Of a stretch of DNA of 64,000 nt, positions 23,849-33,805 are shown piece by piece. A program made the position numbers and the translations under genes. The DNA is from Oxalobacteraceae bacterium AB_14 (GTDB taxonomy: Bacteria; Pseudomonadota; Gammaproteobacteria; Burkholderiales; Burkholderiaceae_D), in the NCBI GenBank assembly GCA_000381565.1, contig KB906724.1:1538766-1602765 (forward strand), read 5' to 3'. How positions within the stretch are numbered: the stretch's first letter is position 1; every line of letters starts with the position of its first letter. The notes under the pieces were generated by a model. It did no database searches, was not told the DNA's origin, and worked only from the letters and a program-made list of their open reading frames with translations.

Positions 23849-26314
23849 ATGATGCGAAGAATCTGGACCTTCCTCACCGATACCCGCCACCTGACCATCA
23901 TCGGCCTGACCGCCATGGCGGCCCTGTTCTACCTCGGCGCGCAAGTGCTGGAGCTGGCCCTGGCCTGGGCGCTGGCGGCCACCGCGCTGATGCTGCTGCT
24001 GGCCGGACTGGTCTGGCTGTGGCGGCGCCAGCGCGCCCGCCGCGAATCCGAACAGCTGGGCGCGGCCATCGGCGCCCAGGCCGCCGCCGAGGCGCCGCCG
24101 CAGGACCAGTCCGGCGCCGAGGTCAAGCTCCTGCGCGACGACATGCTGAAGGCGATCGACACCATCCGCGGTTCGAAGATGGGCCTCGTGTCCGGCACGC
24201 GCGCCTTGTACGAGCTGCCGTGGTACATGATCATCGGCAATCCGGCGGCCGGCAAGAGCACGGCCATCACCAACTCCGGCCTGCAGTTCCCCTTCGCCGA
24301 CGGCAAGATCGTGCAGGGCGTGGGCGGCACCCGCAACTGCGACTGGTTCTTCACCACCGACGGCATCCTGCTCGACACGGCGGGCCGCTACTCGGTGCAG
24401 GACGAGCACCGCGCCGAATGGTTCGGCTTCCTGGACCTGCTGAAGAAGTACCGCCGCCGCGCGCCCATCAACGGCATCCTGATCGCGGTCAGCATCGCCG
24501 AATTGCGCGGCGACGATCCCGAGGTCGGCATCAAGCTGGCACGCAGCCTGCGCAAGCGGGTGCAGGATCTGATCGAGCGGCTGGAGGTGTTTGCGCCGGT
24601 GTACGTGGTGTTCACCAAGGCCGACCTGATCGCCGGCTTCGGCGAATTCTTCGCGCGCGCCGAACGCGCCGAGCGCGAGCGCGTGTGGGGCGCGACCATG
24701 CCCTACAAGCGCAACAGCGGCAGCCAGCAGATGATGACCTTCTTCGACCACAGCTTCGATGAGCTGTGCGCCGGCCTGAAGGAACTGAGCCTGGCCAATA
24801 TGGGCCAGCAGCGGCGCGACCGCATGGAACCGGGCGTGTTCACCTTCCCGCTGGAGTTCGCGACGATACGGGCGCCGCTGCGCAGCTTCCTCGTCACGCT
24901 GTTCGAGGAAAACCCGTTCCAGTTCAAGCCGGTGTTCCGCGGCTATTACTTCACCAGCGCCTTGCAGGAGGGCGTGGCGGCCAGCGAACAGTCGCAGCGG
25001 CTGGCCCGGCGCTTCGAGCTGTCGCTGCCGGACGCGCCGCCGGTGGCCGGCAGCGGGCAGTCGGGCTTCTTCCTGCTGAACCTGTTCCGCAATGTGATCT
25101 TCGCCGACAAGGACCTGGTGTCGCAGTACGCCAGCAAGCATAAGGTCAAGCTGACTTACGCGGCGTTCTTTGCGGCGGCGGTGCTGCTGGGCGTGTCGCT
25201 GGGCGGCTGGAGCTGGTCGTATCTGGGCAACCGGCAGCTGGTCAGCAATGTGCAGGCGGACCTGGACAAGGTGATCAAGCTGCAGGCCAAGCGGCTCGAT
25301 CTGCAATCGCGGCTGGAGGCGCTGGAGATCCTGCAGGACCGCATCGAGCAGCTGGACAAATACCGTGAAGACCGGCCATGGTCGCTGCGTTTGGGCCTGT
25401 ACCAAGGCGAACTGCTGGAGCGCAAGCTGCGCGAGGAGTACTTCGCCGGCGTGCGGGAAGTGATGCTCAAGCCGGTCGTCGCCAACCTGGAGACGCTGCT
25501 GTCGGAGATGAACGCTCATGCCGACCAGTTGCAGGCGCCCGGCGCGCCGCCCGCCGCCGGCACGCCCGCCGCCGCGCCGGGACGGCAGTTCCAGGAAGCC
25601 TCCGCCGTCAACGTCGAAGACGCCTACAACGCCTTGAAGAGCTATCTGATGCTGGCCGATACCGCGCGCGCCGAAGCCGGCCACCTGAACGACCAGCTGA
25701 CCCGCTACTGGCGCGGCTGGCTGGAGAACAACCGCGGCGCCATGCCGCGCGAGCAGATGATACACAGCGCCGAACGGCTGATGACCTTCTACCTCGCGCA
25801 GATCGCCGACCCGTCCTGGCCGCGCATCGAGCAGAAGCTGGCGCTGGTCGACCAGGCGCGCGAGAACCTGCGCCGCGTGGTGCGTGGCATGCCGGCCAGG
25901 GAGCGCGTCTACGCCGACATCCGCGCCCGCGCCAACACGCGTTTCCCGCCAATCACGGTGGCGCGCATGGTGGGCGGGCAGGATCAGGCGCTGGTCACCG
26001 GCAGCTACGCCATCGCCGGCGCCTACACCCGCGAGGCATGGGAAAAGTATGTGCAGGACGCCTTCCGCGAAGCGGCCACGCACGAACTGCAAAGCGCGGA
26101 CTGGGTCCTGAAAACCGCCGCCCGCGACGACCTGACATTGGAGGGCAGCCCCGAACAAATCCAGAAGGGGCTGACCGATTTGTACCTGGCCGACAAGGCC
26201 GCCAGTTGGGGCGATATGCCGCTGCATGTCTGGCTGCGGGCCGTGATCAAGGATCCCGCCGCCATCTCCAGCGTCGAGGAGCTGCTGGGCGCGCAAGCCG
26301 CGGCCAGCGAATAA
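23849..26314 (+). CDS. tssM: Type VI secretion protein TssM/IcmF, C-terminally short
   Basis: An 821-residue inner-membrane protein. Two membrane segments (about 12-57) are followed by a cytoplasmic NTPase domain with Walker A IGNPAAGKS near 130-138 and the TssM-typical GGTRNCDWFFTTDGILLDTAGRY region, a third membrane segment (about 436-456) and a periplasmic part. TssM proteins are usually 1100-1300 residues; this one stops after the LTDLYLADKAASW helix region and lacks the C-terminal beta-domains that contact the lipoprotein TssJ. No downstream frame restores the missing part. It may be a truncated remnant or a specialised short form. ATG 23849 is the most likely start although no strong ribosome site is seen. 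Confidence 0.85.
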   Translation: MMRRIWTFLTDTRHLTIIGLTAMAALFYLGAQVLELALAWALAATALMLLLAGLVWLWRRQRARRESEQLGAAIGAQAAAEAPPQDQSGAEVKLLRDDMLKAIDTIRGSKMGLVSGTRALYELPWYMIIGNPAAGKSTAITNSGLQFPFADGKIVQGVGGTRNCDWFFTTDGILLDTAGRYSVQDEHRAEWFGFLDLLKKYRRRAPINGILIAVSIAELRGDDPEVGIKLARSLRKRVQDLIERLEVFAPVYVVFTKADLIAGFGEFFARAERAERERVWGATMPYKRNSGSQQMMTFFDHSFDELCAGLKELSLANMGQQRRDRMEPGVFTFPLEFATIRAPLRSFLVTLFEENPFQFKPVFRGYYFTSALQEGVAASEQSQRLARRFELSLPDAPPVAGSGQSGFFLLNLFRNVIFADKDLVSQYASKHKVKLTYAAFFAAAVLLGVSLGGWSWSYLGNRQLVSNVQADLDKVIKLQAKRLDLQSRLEALEILQDRIEQLDKYREDRPWSLRLGLYQGELLERKLREEYFAGVREVMLKPVVANLETLLSEMNAHADQLQAPGAPPAAGTPAAAPGRQFQEASAVNVEDAYNALKSYLMLADTARAEAGHLNDQLTRYWRGWLENNRGAMPREQMIHSAERLMTFYLAQIADPSWPRIEQKLALVDQARENLRRVVRGMPARERVYADIRARANTRFPPITVARMVGGQDQALVTGSYAIAGAYTREAWEKYVQDAFREAATHELQSADWVLKTAARDDLTLEGSPEQIQKGLTDLYLADKAASWGDMPLHVWLRAVIKDPAAISSVEELLGAQAAASE

Positions 26315-26411
26315 TATCCTTGAGGAAATATTTCCTTTAAGACTATAGTTTTCCCTCAAAGGGTGCTGGCATGGATTGAAAGGCCCATCCATCTCCGTTT
26401 TGAGGAATGCT

Positions 26412-27796
26412 ATGAACAACCTGAAAATTGGCACACGCCTCGGTTTCGGCTTTTCACTCATCCTGTTGATGCTGACGGCGATGACCATCATCGGCATCCT
26501 TCGGCTCAGCAGCGCCAGTGCGCTGACCGACCACATGATCAACGAGAAGATCCGCGACGAGCGGCTGATCGCCGAGCGGGGCAAGATCATCGAAGTGAAC
26601 GCCGCCCGCACCACCGGCGCCTGGATGGTCGCCTATCCCGCCGACCAGAAGAAGCTGGAAGGCATGATGGCCGGGTCCTCCGGCCGGGCGACCAAGATCC
26701 AGGACCAGATCGGCGCCAGCATCGAGGACGAGGAGCGCAAGCCCTTGTTCAAGAAGGTGCTCGATACGCGCAAGACCTACACCGAAATCCGCAAGGCCGA
26801 CTTCGTCGCCAAGAATGCCGGCGATCTCGAAAAGGGCAAGAGCCGCTACGAAGGCGACATGGCGCAAAGCCGTGTTCTCTACCTCGACGCGCTGAGAAAA
26901 TTCTCCGACAAGCAGGCCGAATTGCTGGACCGGGCGGCGGTCGAGATCCAGCAGCAGTACACCAGCGGCCGCACCTTGCTGGTGCTACTGGGATTGGCCG
27001 CGATCATCATGGGCGTGTTCGCCGCATGGTGGATCACGCGCACCATCACCAATCCAATTAACGAAGCGGTGAAGGTGGCGGAGACGCTATCGTCGGGCGA
27101 CCTGACCAGCGACATCCAGGTCAGCAACAGCGATGAAACCGGCCAGTTGATGAGCGCTCTCAAGACCATGAACACAAGCCTGGTCAACATCGTCGGCCAG
27201 GTGCGCAACGGCACTGACCTGATGGCCCACGCATCCACCGAGATCGCCGCAGGCAACCACGACCTGTCATCGCGCACCGGGCAGCAGGCGAGCTCCTTGC
27301 AGGAAACCGCATCCTCGATGGAGGAGCTGACATCGACCGTGCGCTTCAACGCCGAGAACGCGCGCGAGGCCAACAAGCTGGCCGTCACCGCATCGGAAAT
27401 CGCCAGCCGTGGCGGCGCCGTGGTGGGAGAAGTGGTCAGCACCATGGGCTCGATCAACGACGCCACGCCAGTGAAGAGCAGAGTGGCGGAATCGCGCAGG
27501 TGAACGACGCGATCACGCAGATGGACCAGGTAACGCAGCAGAACGCGGCGCTGGTGGAGGAGGCCGCAGCGGCGGCCGAATCGATGCAGGAGCAATCGGC
27601 CAAGCTGGCCGACGTGGTCAGCGTGTTCAAGCTCGATGCATCGCAGATGGCGATGCAGGCGCGCGCCTTGCCGCCTGCGCTGCGGCCCCGGCGTCCGGCG
27701 CCGGCGGTGAGGGCTCCGGTCCGCAAGGCGCTGGCGGCGGCTCCCAAGCCTGCGGTAGCCGCTTCCACCAAGGCCGAAGGCTGGGAAGAGTTCTAG
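26412..27796 (+). pseudogene. Chemoreceptor pseudogene: hairpin tip deleted and frameshifted
   Basis: The first frame (26412 to a stop at 27501-27503) codes TM1, a periplasmic four-helix domain, TM2 near 190-212, HAMP and the first methylation helix, reaching VVSTMGSINDA. The sequence then jumps into another frame encoding ASEEQSGGIAQVNDAITQMDQV and runs to GWEEF at 27796. Compared with the chemoreceptor at 11328, about 105 codons covering the [20 protein letters not shown] tip and both adjoining helices are missing at about 27460-27470. The receptor cannot bind CheA/CheW. The break has the form of a clean deletion, not scattered decay, so it looks recent, or is an assembly fault. Confidence 0.88.
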
Positions 27797-27829
27797 GCGC
27801 GGCCCGCGCCTTCGGTACAATGGCGGTCT

Positions 27830-28498
27830 ATGACGACCAGTACCGACGGCGCCGCCGCACCATCCACGCCACGTTCCACGCGCGCGCTATGCGCTGACTG
27901 TTTGCGTCCGCAGCGGACCTGTATCTGCCGCTGGGTTGCATCGCTTGCGAACCAGGTGGAAGTGCTGATCCTTCAACACCCGATGGAAGTGAACAACGCC
28001 AAGGGCAGCGCGCGCCTGCTGCATCTGAGCCTGGCCAGCAGCCGCCTGGAAGTGGGCGAGGCCTTCGCACCGGAGCGATTGCAGGAACTGTTGTCGCCCG
28101 AGCGCCGCAGCGTGCTGCTGTATCCCGACACGGCGGCCGATAGATCGCTCGGCCTGGCCGCGGCGCAGCCGTTCGATCCGGACTGGCTGCGCGAGCCGCG
28201 GCTTCTGCGGCTGGTGGTGCTGGACGGGACCTGGCGCAAAAGCCGCAAGATGCTGTACCTGAATCCTGCGCTGCAAGCCTTGCCGCGCCTGCCGCTGCGC
28301 GATACGCCGCCGTCGCACTACCTGATCCGCAAGGCGCACCTGCCGGACCAGCTGTCGACGCTGGAGGCCACGGTCTACGCGCTGGCCCAATTGGAAAACG
28401 ATATAAACAAATTCAATCCGCTGATCGATGCCTTCGACGGCTTCGTCGCCCAGCAGGCCGGCTACGCTGCGCGGCCGCCGTCAGACGATCAGCTTTAG
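27830..28498 (+). CDS. tapT: tRNA-uridine aminocarboxypropyltransferase (DTW domain)
   Basis: A 222-residue DTW-domain protein, the family that transfers the 3-amino-3-carboxypropyl group of S-adenosylmethionine to uridine in tRNA (acp3U; TapT/YfiP, DTWD). It has the N-terminal zinc-type cysteine pattern CADCLRPQRTCIC, the QHPMEVNNAKGSARLLHLSL segment and VVLDGTWRKSRKM with the D-x-T-W motif. It ends with an 18-base overlap into the convergent Hsp70-like gene. Length fits the family. The target position is inferred from the family, not from this sequence. Confidence 0.87.
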   Translation: MTTSTDGAAAPSTPRSTRALCADCLRPQRTCICRWVASLANQVEVLILQHPMEVNNAKGSARLLHLSLASSRLEVGEAFAPERLQELLSPERRSVLLYPDTAADRSLGLAAAQPFDPDWLREPRLLRLVVLDGTWRKSRKMLYLNPALQALPRLPLRDTPPSHYLIRKAHLPDQLSTLEATVYALAQLENDINKFNPLIDAFDGFVAQQAGYAARPPSDDQL

Positions 28499-31357
28499 GC
28501 CCGGCGGCAGGGCTTCGCCCAGCATGCGTTTTTCGTCGGCCTGATCGAGCTGCACCACTTCGCGCACCATCGCGCTCCAGTTGGCCGGCGCGCCAACGGC
28601 GGCAAGGCGCCGCAGGATTTCCGCCCGCAGCGTTTCACCGATGTCGCGGGTGCGGTCGCCCGTCATGCGCGCCAGATGGGCTGCGGCGAAACCGGCCGGT
28701 TCCACCTTTTTCCAGTCCAGCGACAGGATCGTTGCCAGCCATTGTTCGACGACTGCAGTTTCCACCACATCGTGCGCACTGCCGTGGAAGGGCTGGCGCG
28801 CGCCGACCCGGCTCAAGCCCCACAGGAAGCGCGCCTGGGCAGCTTCGGCTTTGCCGGCGTCGGCGGCGCCGCTGCGGGTTTTGTTGGCGGCGGCTTTGAC
28901 GACGGCCTTGGTCGCCGCTTCCAGCTGGCCCAGCATCCACGCGCCGATTTCGGCCTTGTAGCTGCCGGGGATGCGCTCCAGCGATGCGCCCAGGCGCAGC
29001 ATGTCTTCCTCGCTGCCGTTGACCAGCGTGTGCGGGCGGCGTCCGCGTTCCTGGGCGTCGGCCTGCACGTTGAAGGCGAAATCGTCCAGCACGCGCAACT
29101 GCGCTTCCACACTCAGGCCGCCGGCCACGCGGCGCCACAGCGTCCACCATTCGGCGCAGACCTGGCTGTCCTTGTGGTGCTGGATGCCGGTGTCGAACAT
29201 GGCCCACAGCTGCTCGATGCGCCATTCGTCCAGCGTGTAGCCGAAGCCGGGGCGCAGGCAGTAACCGCTCAGATTCAGCCACGCGCGTTCATGCTCGGAC
29301 GAGCGGCGGCGGCCTTTGGCGCGCTGCATCAGCGCGTCGAACAGACGGCGCAGCAAGGGCGTAGCCCAGCTTTCGCGGCTGCCCAGCAGGTGTTCGAGCT
29401 GTGTGCGCAGCTGCTTGACTTCCTTGATGTCGACCTGCTGCGCGCGGCTGCCGAAGATGCGGTCAATCTTGTCGATGGCGGCTTCGAAGCCGGCCGGCAT
29501 CGGCGCCTCGTGCGGGGCGGCGGTATCGCTGTCGTCGTCAACGGCTTCGCCGCGCAGCTGGAACTCCAGCAGCCAGCGCTGGGCGCCTTCGATGGCGACG
29601 CAATGCACGTCCAGCGCGCCGACTTCGCTCAGCATGGCGGCCAGCTGCACCGGTATCTCCTTGCGGGCGTCGGCGCTGCTGCGGTCGCGTAGTACGGTGG
29701 CGATCGGCGGCAGTTGGATGTACTCGTCGGCTTGCAGCTCGACCAGTTGACCGGCTTGTGGCGGTGCGGCTTCGGAGATCGACGAGGCCAGGTGGAAGCG
29801 CACCGGCCGGCCGAGGCGCAGCGCGAAGGTGCGGTCGGCCAGCAGGATCTCGCGGTTCTCCGCACTGCCACGCGGCAGGATGCAGATCGCGCGGCGCGGC
29901 TTGTCCTGGCGTGCTTCGTCGTCGAGCAGCAGGAAGTAGCTGCGCGGCGAACCGCCGCCGATCACCGGCGCTTGTCCGGCCTGGCCCAGCGCGTAGGCGA
30001 CGCCGCCGCGCGCCACCGCCACATCCGGATTGTCGTTGTGCAGAACCTGCAGCGGCTGCCCGCGCCAGTTGGTCAGCGTGGCCTCAAGGCGGCTGGCCAG
30101 CGCATCGGCGCGGAACACGCCGCCGTTGAGCAGCAGCGTGTCCGGGATGGGGATGGCGGCGCGCTCGTCGGCCGCCATCCCCAGCGCCTCGCGCGCGGCT
30201 GCCGCGTGCTGGCGCAGGAAGCTGGCAAGGTGGCGCGTGATGGCTGCGTCGCTGGCGTAAGGTAGGCCGAATTCGACGATGGCGCCGCGGCCGCGCCGCG
30301 CCGGTTCCTGCTCTTCGTTGAGGGGGAAGAAGCCATCTACCACCAGCGCTGCGACTTCCTCGCGCGTCAGGTCGGCCGAGCGCGAGCCGCCGATCAGGCG
30401 CGAGCCGGAGCCGAGCAGGGTGACGGTGGTGCGCTCCGGCGCATCGGCCGCAAGCAGCAGCTCCTTCGCCGCCCGGCAGCGTTCTGCCAGTTGCGACAGG
30501 CTGCTGGCGGAAAGGCGCGCCGCCGCGCCACCGGCATTCGACGCCATGCGCGTCTCGACCAGATGCGCCAGCGCGAGATCCATGTTGTCGCCGCCGAGGA
30601 TCAGATGATTGCCCACGCCGATACGGCTGATCTGCGGCTGGCCGTCGGTCATCCCGACCTTGATCAGACTGAAGTCGGAAGTGCCGCCGCCGACGTCGCA
30701 CACCAGCACCAGGCGGGTATCCGCCAGGTCCGCGGACAGCGTCGCGCGCTGGCGGAACAGCCAGTCGTAGAACGCCGCCTGCGGTTCCTCCAGCAGGCGC
30801 AAGGAGGGCAGGCCGGCCATGCGCGCCGCCTCCAGCGTCAACGCGCGCGCGCCTTCGTCAAAGGACGCGGGTATCGTCAGCACCAGCTGTTGATGTTCCA
30901 AGGGATGCGCAGGGAAGCGGGCATTCCACGCCGCCCGCACATGCGCCAGATATGAGGCGCTGGCGGCCACCGGCGACACCTTGGCCACATCGGCCTCCGC
31001 GCCCCACGGCAGTATCGGCGCCATGCGGTCGACCTGGGGATGGGACAGCCAGCTCTTGGCGCTGGAGACCAGGCGCCCCGGCACCTGCGCGCCCAGCTTG
31101 CGCGCCAGGCGGCCTACCACCACCTGCGACAGGCCCGCCACATCGGCGGCGGGCCAAGGCAGTTGCAGCTCGCCGTCCGCCAGCTCGCCCTGGGCCGGGT
31201 GATAGCGCAGCGAAGGCAGCAGGGCGCTGGCGCCGACTTCGCCGGGCGCCACCAGCTGTTCGATCTCGAACAGGCGGATCTGCGCGCTGCCCGGCTCCGA
31301 ATAGGCCAGCACCGTGTTGGTGGTGCCGAGATCGATGCTGACGACGTATTGACTCAT
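28481..31357 (-). CDS. Long Hsp70-family protein (DnaK-like ATPase plus C-terminal helical region)
   Basis: A 958-residue protein with an actin-fold Hsp70 ATPase: phosphate 1 IDLGTTNTVLAYS at 9-21, LVCDVGGGTSDFSL as phosphate 2 and the adenosine site LLNGGVFRADAL. In place of a canonical substrate domain it has a 300-residue helical tail (DUF3731-like by memory) rich in W and R. It starts two bases after a second Hsp70-family gene, in one operon with a DUF2760 gene. The trio recurs in betaproteobacteria as far as I recall, but its client is unknown. It is distinct from DnaK and HscA, as shown by the odd length and absence of DnaJ or GrpE genes. Confidence 0.85.
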   Translation of the reverse strand: MSQYVVSIDLGTTNTVLAYSEPGSAQIRLFEIEQLVAPGEVGASALLPSLRYHPAQGELADGELQLPWPAADVAGLSQVVVGRLARKLGAQVPGRLVSSAKSWLSHPQVDRMAPILPWGAEADVAKVSPVAASASYLAHVRAAWNARFPAHPLEHQQLVLTIPASFDEGARALTLEAARMAGLPSLRLLEEPQAAFYDWLFRQRATLSADLADTRLVLVCDVGGGTSDFSLIKVGMTDGQPQISRIGVGNHLILGGDNMDLALAHLVETRMASNAGGAAARLSASSLSQLAERCRAAKELLLAADAPERTTVTLLGSGSRLIGGSRSADLTREEVAALVVDGFFPLNEEQEPARRGRGAIVEFGLPYASDAAITRHLASFLRQHAAAAREALGMAADERAAIPIPDTLLLNGGVFRADALASRLEATLTNWRGQPLQVLHNDNPDVAVARGGVAYALGQAGQAPVIGGGSPRSYFLLLDDEARQDKPRRAICILPRGSAENREILLADRTFALRLGRPVRFHLASSISEAAPPQAGQLVELQADEYIQLPPIATVLRDRSSADARKEIPVQLAAMLSEVGALDVHCVAIEGAQRWLLEFQLRGEAVDDDSDTAAPHEAPMPAGFEAAIDKIDRIFGSRAQQVDIKEVKQLRTQLEHLLGSRESWATPLLRRLFDALMQRAKGRRRSSEHERAWLNLSGYCLRPGFGYTLDEWRIEQLWAMFDTGIQHHKDSQVCAEWWTLWRRVAGGLSVEAQLRVLDDFAFNVQADAQERGRRPHTLVNGSEEDMLRLGASLERIPGSYKAEIGAWMLGQLEAATKAVVKAAANKTRSGAADAGKAEAAQARFLWGLSRVGARQPFHGSAHDVVETAVVEQWLATILSLDWKKVEPAGFAAAHLARMTGDRTRDIGETLRAEILRRLAAVGAPANWSAMVREVVQLDQADEKRMLGEALPPGLKLIV

Positions 31358-31359
31358 AC

Positions 31360-33204
31360 TCAGGCGGCGCGGACGTCGAACTCCACCTTCCAGCGCTGGC
31401 CGTCGCTGGCCACCGCCTGCAGTTCGAGCGTGCCCGACTCGGTCGCCATCGCATGCAGGCGAACCTGCACCACGTCGCTGGTCTGGCGGCCTTCCGGCGA
31501 CAGCGTCGCCTGAATCTCGTTCAACTCGATCAGCTCATCGGCGCTCCAGAAGTCCAGCAGGTCGCCGATCTGGTCCTGGCGGCGCACCGACGAACCGAAG
31601 AAGCGGAACTGCACCGGCTCGCCGACCACCAGGCCGAATTCCTGGTTAGGCAGTTCGATCTCATTGCCTTCCTCCATACCGAACGGCGCCACGCACAGCG
31701 CCTGGATCGGCGGCTCCATGCCGGGGATGGCCGGCATCGACGATTCGATCGCCACGTAGTAGGAACGCGCCGTGCCGCCACGGATGCGCACACCGCTGCC
31801 GCGCCGCACGTAGCTGTAGTAGGCCGCGCCGCGCGCCACCGCCAGGTCCAGGTCCGCGCCGCCCAGCATGCGCGCTGGCTCGGAGCCTTCCAGGTACAGC
31901 CAGTCGTTGATGGCGCCCATGATGCGCTGCGACAGCAGTTCCGACTTGAACACGCCGCCGTTGAACAGCACCGCCGTCGGATGCAGGAAGGTCGCGTCGG
32001 CGTTTTGCTTGCCGGCGTAGCCTTCCAGTTCGCTGGTCGCGCCCAGCTGGCGCGCCAGGAAGGCGGCCAGATGGCGGGTGATGCCGGCGTCCTGCGCATA
32101 CGGCAGGCCAAGCTGCGTCAGGCCGGCGCGCGTGCGCACCGCCGGACGCGCCGACGCTTCCACCTGCGGGAAGAAGCCGTCGAGGATGAAGGCGGTCACC
32201 TCGTCGCGCGTCAGTTCGGTGCGGATCGAACCGCCGATCAGTTTCGAGCCGCGGCTAGGCACCACGATAGGCCAGGTGTCGACGCTGGCGTCGGCCAGCA
32301 GTTTTTCCTTGGCGCTGCGGCAGCCGTAGGTCAGCGCGCGCAATTGCCAGGCGTCGAGCTGGGTGCCGTTGGCGGCCAGCTTGCGCGCCACCAGATGCGC
32401 CAGCGCCAGGTCCATATTGTCGCCGCCGAGCAGAATGTGGTCGCCCACCGCGATGCGGTGCGGTTCCAGCACGCCGTCGCGTTCCAGCACGGCGATCAGC
32501 GAGAAGTCGCTGGTGCCGCCGCCCACGTCCACCACCAGGATGATGTCGCCCGGCTTGACTTCCTTGCGCCAGCGGCCTTCGCTGCCCTGGATCCAGCTGT
32601 ACAGGGCCGCTTGCGGCTCTTCCAGCAAGGTCAGATTGGTGTAGCCGGCGGCGCGTGCCGCGTCGGCCGTCAGTTCGCGCGCGCCCGGGTCGAACGATGC
32701 GGGGATCGTCACCGTCACCGCCTGCTCGCCGAACGGCGCGTCAGGGTAGGCCTGTTCCCATGCCTTGCGCAGGTGCGTCAGGTAGCGGGTCGAGGCTTCC
32801 AGCGGCGAGACGCGCGACACTTCTTCCGGCGCGTCGTTCGGCAGCAGGGCGGAGCGGCGGTCGACGCCCGGATGGCTCAACCAGCTCTTGGCGCTGGAGA
32901 CCAGGCGGATAGGCGTGGTGGCGCCACGGCTGCGCGCCATCTCGCCGGCGACGGCGGTTAGCTCTTCCGGCGACTGCGTCCATGGCAGGCTCAATTCGCC
33001 AGGCGCCAGTTCGTCCGCGTGCGGCAGGTAGAGGAAGGACGGCAGCAGCGGCAGTTCTTCCACCGTGCCCGCTGCGGTCAGCTGCGCAATGGCCAGCACG
33101 GCGTGCTGGGTCTTCTCGCCATCGCTGGCGGCCAGGTCCACATAGGACAACGCGCTGTGCGTGGTGCCAAGGTCGATGCCGATGGCGTAGCGTGGATCGC
33201 TCAT
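31360..33204 (-). CDS. Hsp70-family protein, second member of the DUF2760 operon
   Basis: A 614-residue Hsp70-like ATPase: IGIDLGTTHSALSYVD at the N-terminus, ILVVDVGGGTSDFSL and VLFNGGVFKSELL mark the three nucleotide-binding elements. The last 120 residues form a shortened beta-type substrate domain. Its start overlaps the DUF2760 stop by four bases (ATGA) and its stop is two bases before the longer Hsp70 gene, so translation is coupled across all three. The two Hsp70s share strongly similar ATPase domains, so one probably arose by duplication of the other. They may work as a hetero-pair, which is inference. Confidence 0.87.
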   Translation of the reverse strand: MSDPRYAIGIDLGTTHSALSYVDLAASDGEKTQHAVLAIAQLTAAGTVEELPLLPSFLYLPHADELAPGELSLPWTQSPEELTAVAGEMARSRGATTPIRLVSSAKSWLSHPGVDRRSALLPNDAPEEVSRVSPLEASTRYLTHLRKAWEQAYPDAPFGEQAVTVTIPASFDPGARELTADAARAAGYTNLTLLEEPQAALYSWIQGSEGRWRKEVKPGDIILVVDVGGGTSDFSLIAVLERDGVLEPHRIAVGDHILLGGDNMDLALAHLVARKLAANGTQLDAWQLRALTYGCRSAKEKLLADASVDTWPIVVPSRGSKLIGGSIRTELTRDEVTAFILDGFFPQVEASARPAVRTRAGLTQLGLPYAQDAGITRHLAAFLARQLGATSELEGYAGKQNADATFLHPTAVLFNGGVFKSELLSQRIMGAINDWLYLEGSEPARMLGGADLDLAVARGAAYYSYVRRGSGVRIRGGTARSYYVAIESSMPAIPGMEPPIQALCVAPFGMEEGNEIELPNQEFGLVVGEPVQFRFFGSSVRRQDQIGDLLDFWSADELIELNEIQATLSPEGRQTSDVVQVRLHAMATESGTLELQAVASDGQRWKVEFDVRAA

Positions 33205-33779
33205 AATTCCACCTCCGCCGGCGCCAGGATGGCGGCATCGTGTGCCTCGGCCAGTTTCGGCAGGCGCACGTTGGAGGCGCGCCAGCCGCGATGGCTCAAG
33301 GCTCCGCGGAACGGCGCGCTGCCGACCACGTTGCCGGTCAGGCGCACGGCGCTGGCGTCGAAGCCTTCTTCCAGCACCACGCGGCTGCCTTCGGCCTCGC
33401 TGCGCACCGCTTCGATGGTGAAGTGCTCGCGCAGCACCTTGCTGCAGCCTTCATGCACCACGCGCGCGGCGGCGCCGATGTCGGCGTCGGAATAGGCGCT
33501 CAGGTTCTCCTGGGTGAAGTCGATCAGGCGCGCTTCGCGCTGGAACAGGCTCAGAAGCTGCAAGGCGGCATCCGGAGTCGCCACGCGCAGCGTCTGCGCA
33601 GGCGCTGGCGCCGGGGCAGGTGCTGGCGTTGCCACGGGAGCGGCGGCCGGCTGCGGCGCGTCGTCAATGCGGGTCAGGCGGGCGGCATAGTCGGCGTCGG
33701 ACAGGGCGCGGAAAAACGCGCCGATGGCGATGGAGATCCTGCTAAAAAACGACGGCAATGGTTGGGTCGAATTGTTCAT
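33201..33779 (-). CDS. DUF2760 domain protein
   Basis: A 192-residue protein, first gene of the Hsp70 pair operon. ATG 33779 is chosen: an upstream in-frame extension would cross the promoter and hairpin. A hydrophobic helix RISIAIGAFFRAL lies at about 15-27, followed by an Ala/Pro linker (PVATPAPAPAPAPA) and a globular part with LLSLFQREARLIDFTQENL and ASNVRLPKL, typical of DUF2760. The function is unknown; the fixed association with Hsp70-like ATPases suggests a cochaperone or client-recognition subunit, possibly membrane-associated through the N-terminal helix. Confidence 0.8.
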   Translation of the reverse strand: MNNSTQPLPSFFSRISIAIGAFFRALSDADYAARLTRIDDAPQPAAAPVATPAPAPAPAPAQTLRVATPDAALQLLSLFQREARLIDFTQENLSAYSDADIGAAARVVHEGCSKVLREHFTIEAVRSEAEGSRVVLEEGFDASAVRLTGNVVGSAPFRGALSHRGWRASNVRLPKLAEAHDAAILAPAEVEL

Positions 33780-33805
33780 ATTGTTTGCTCGTATCGGGTG
33801 AGCCG

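Noticed and set aside
23831..26614. 927-codon minus-strand open frame opposite tssM
   Set aside because: Antisense shadow of tssM with no family-like motif and Gln/Arg/Leu-biased translation.
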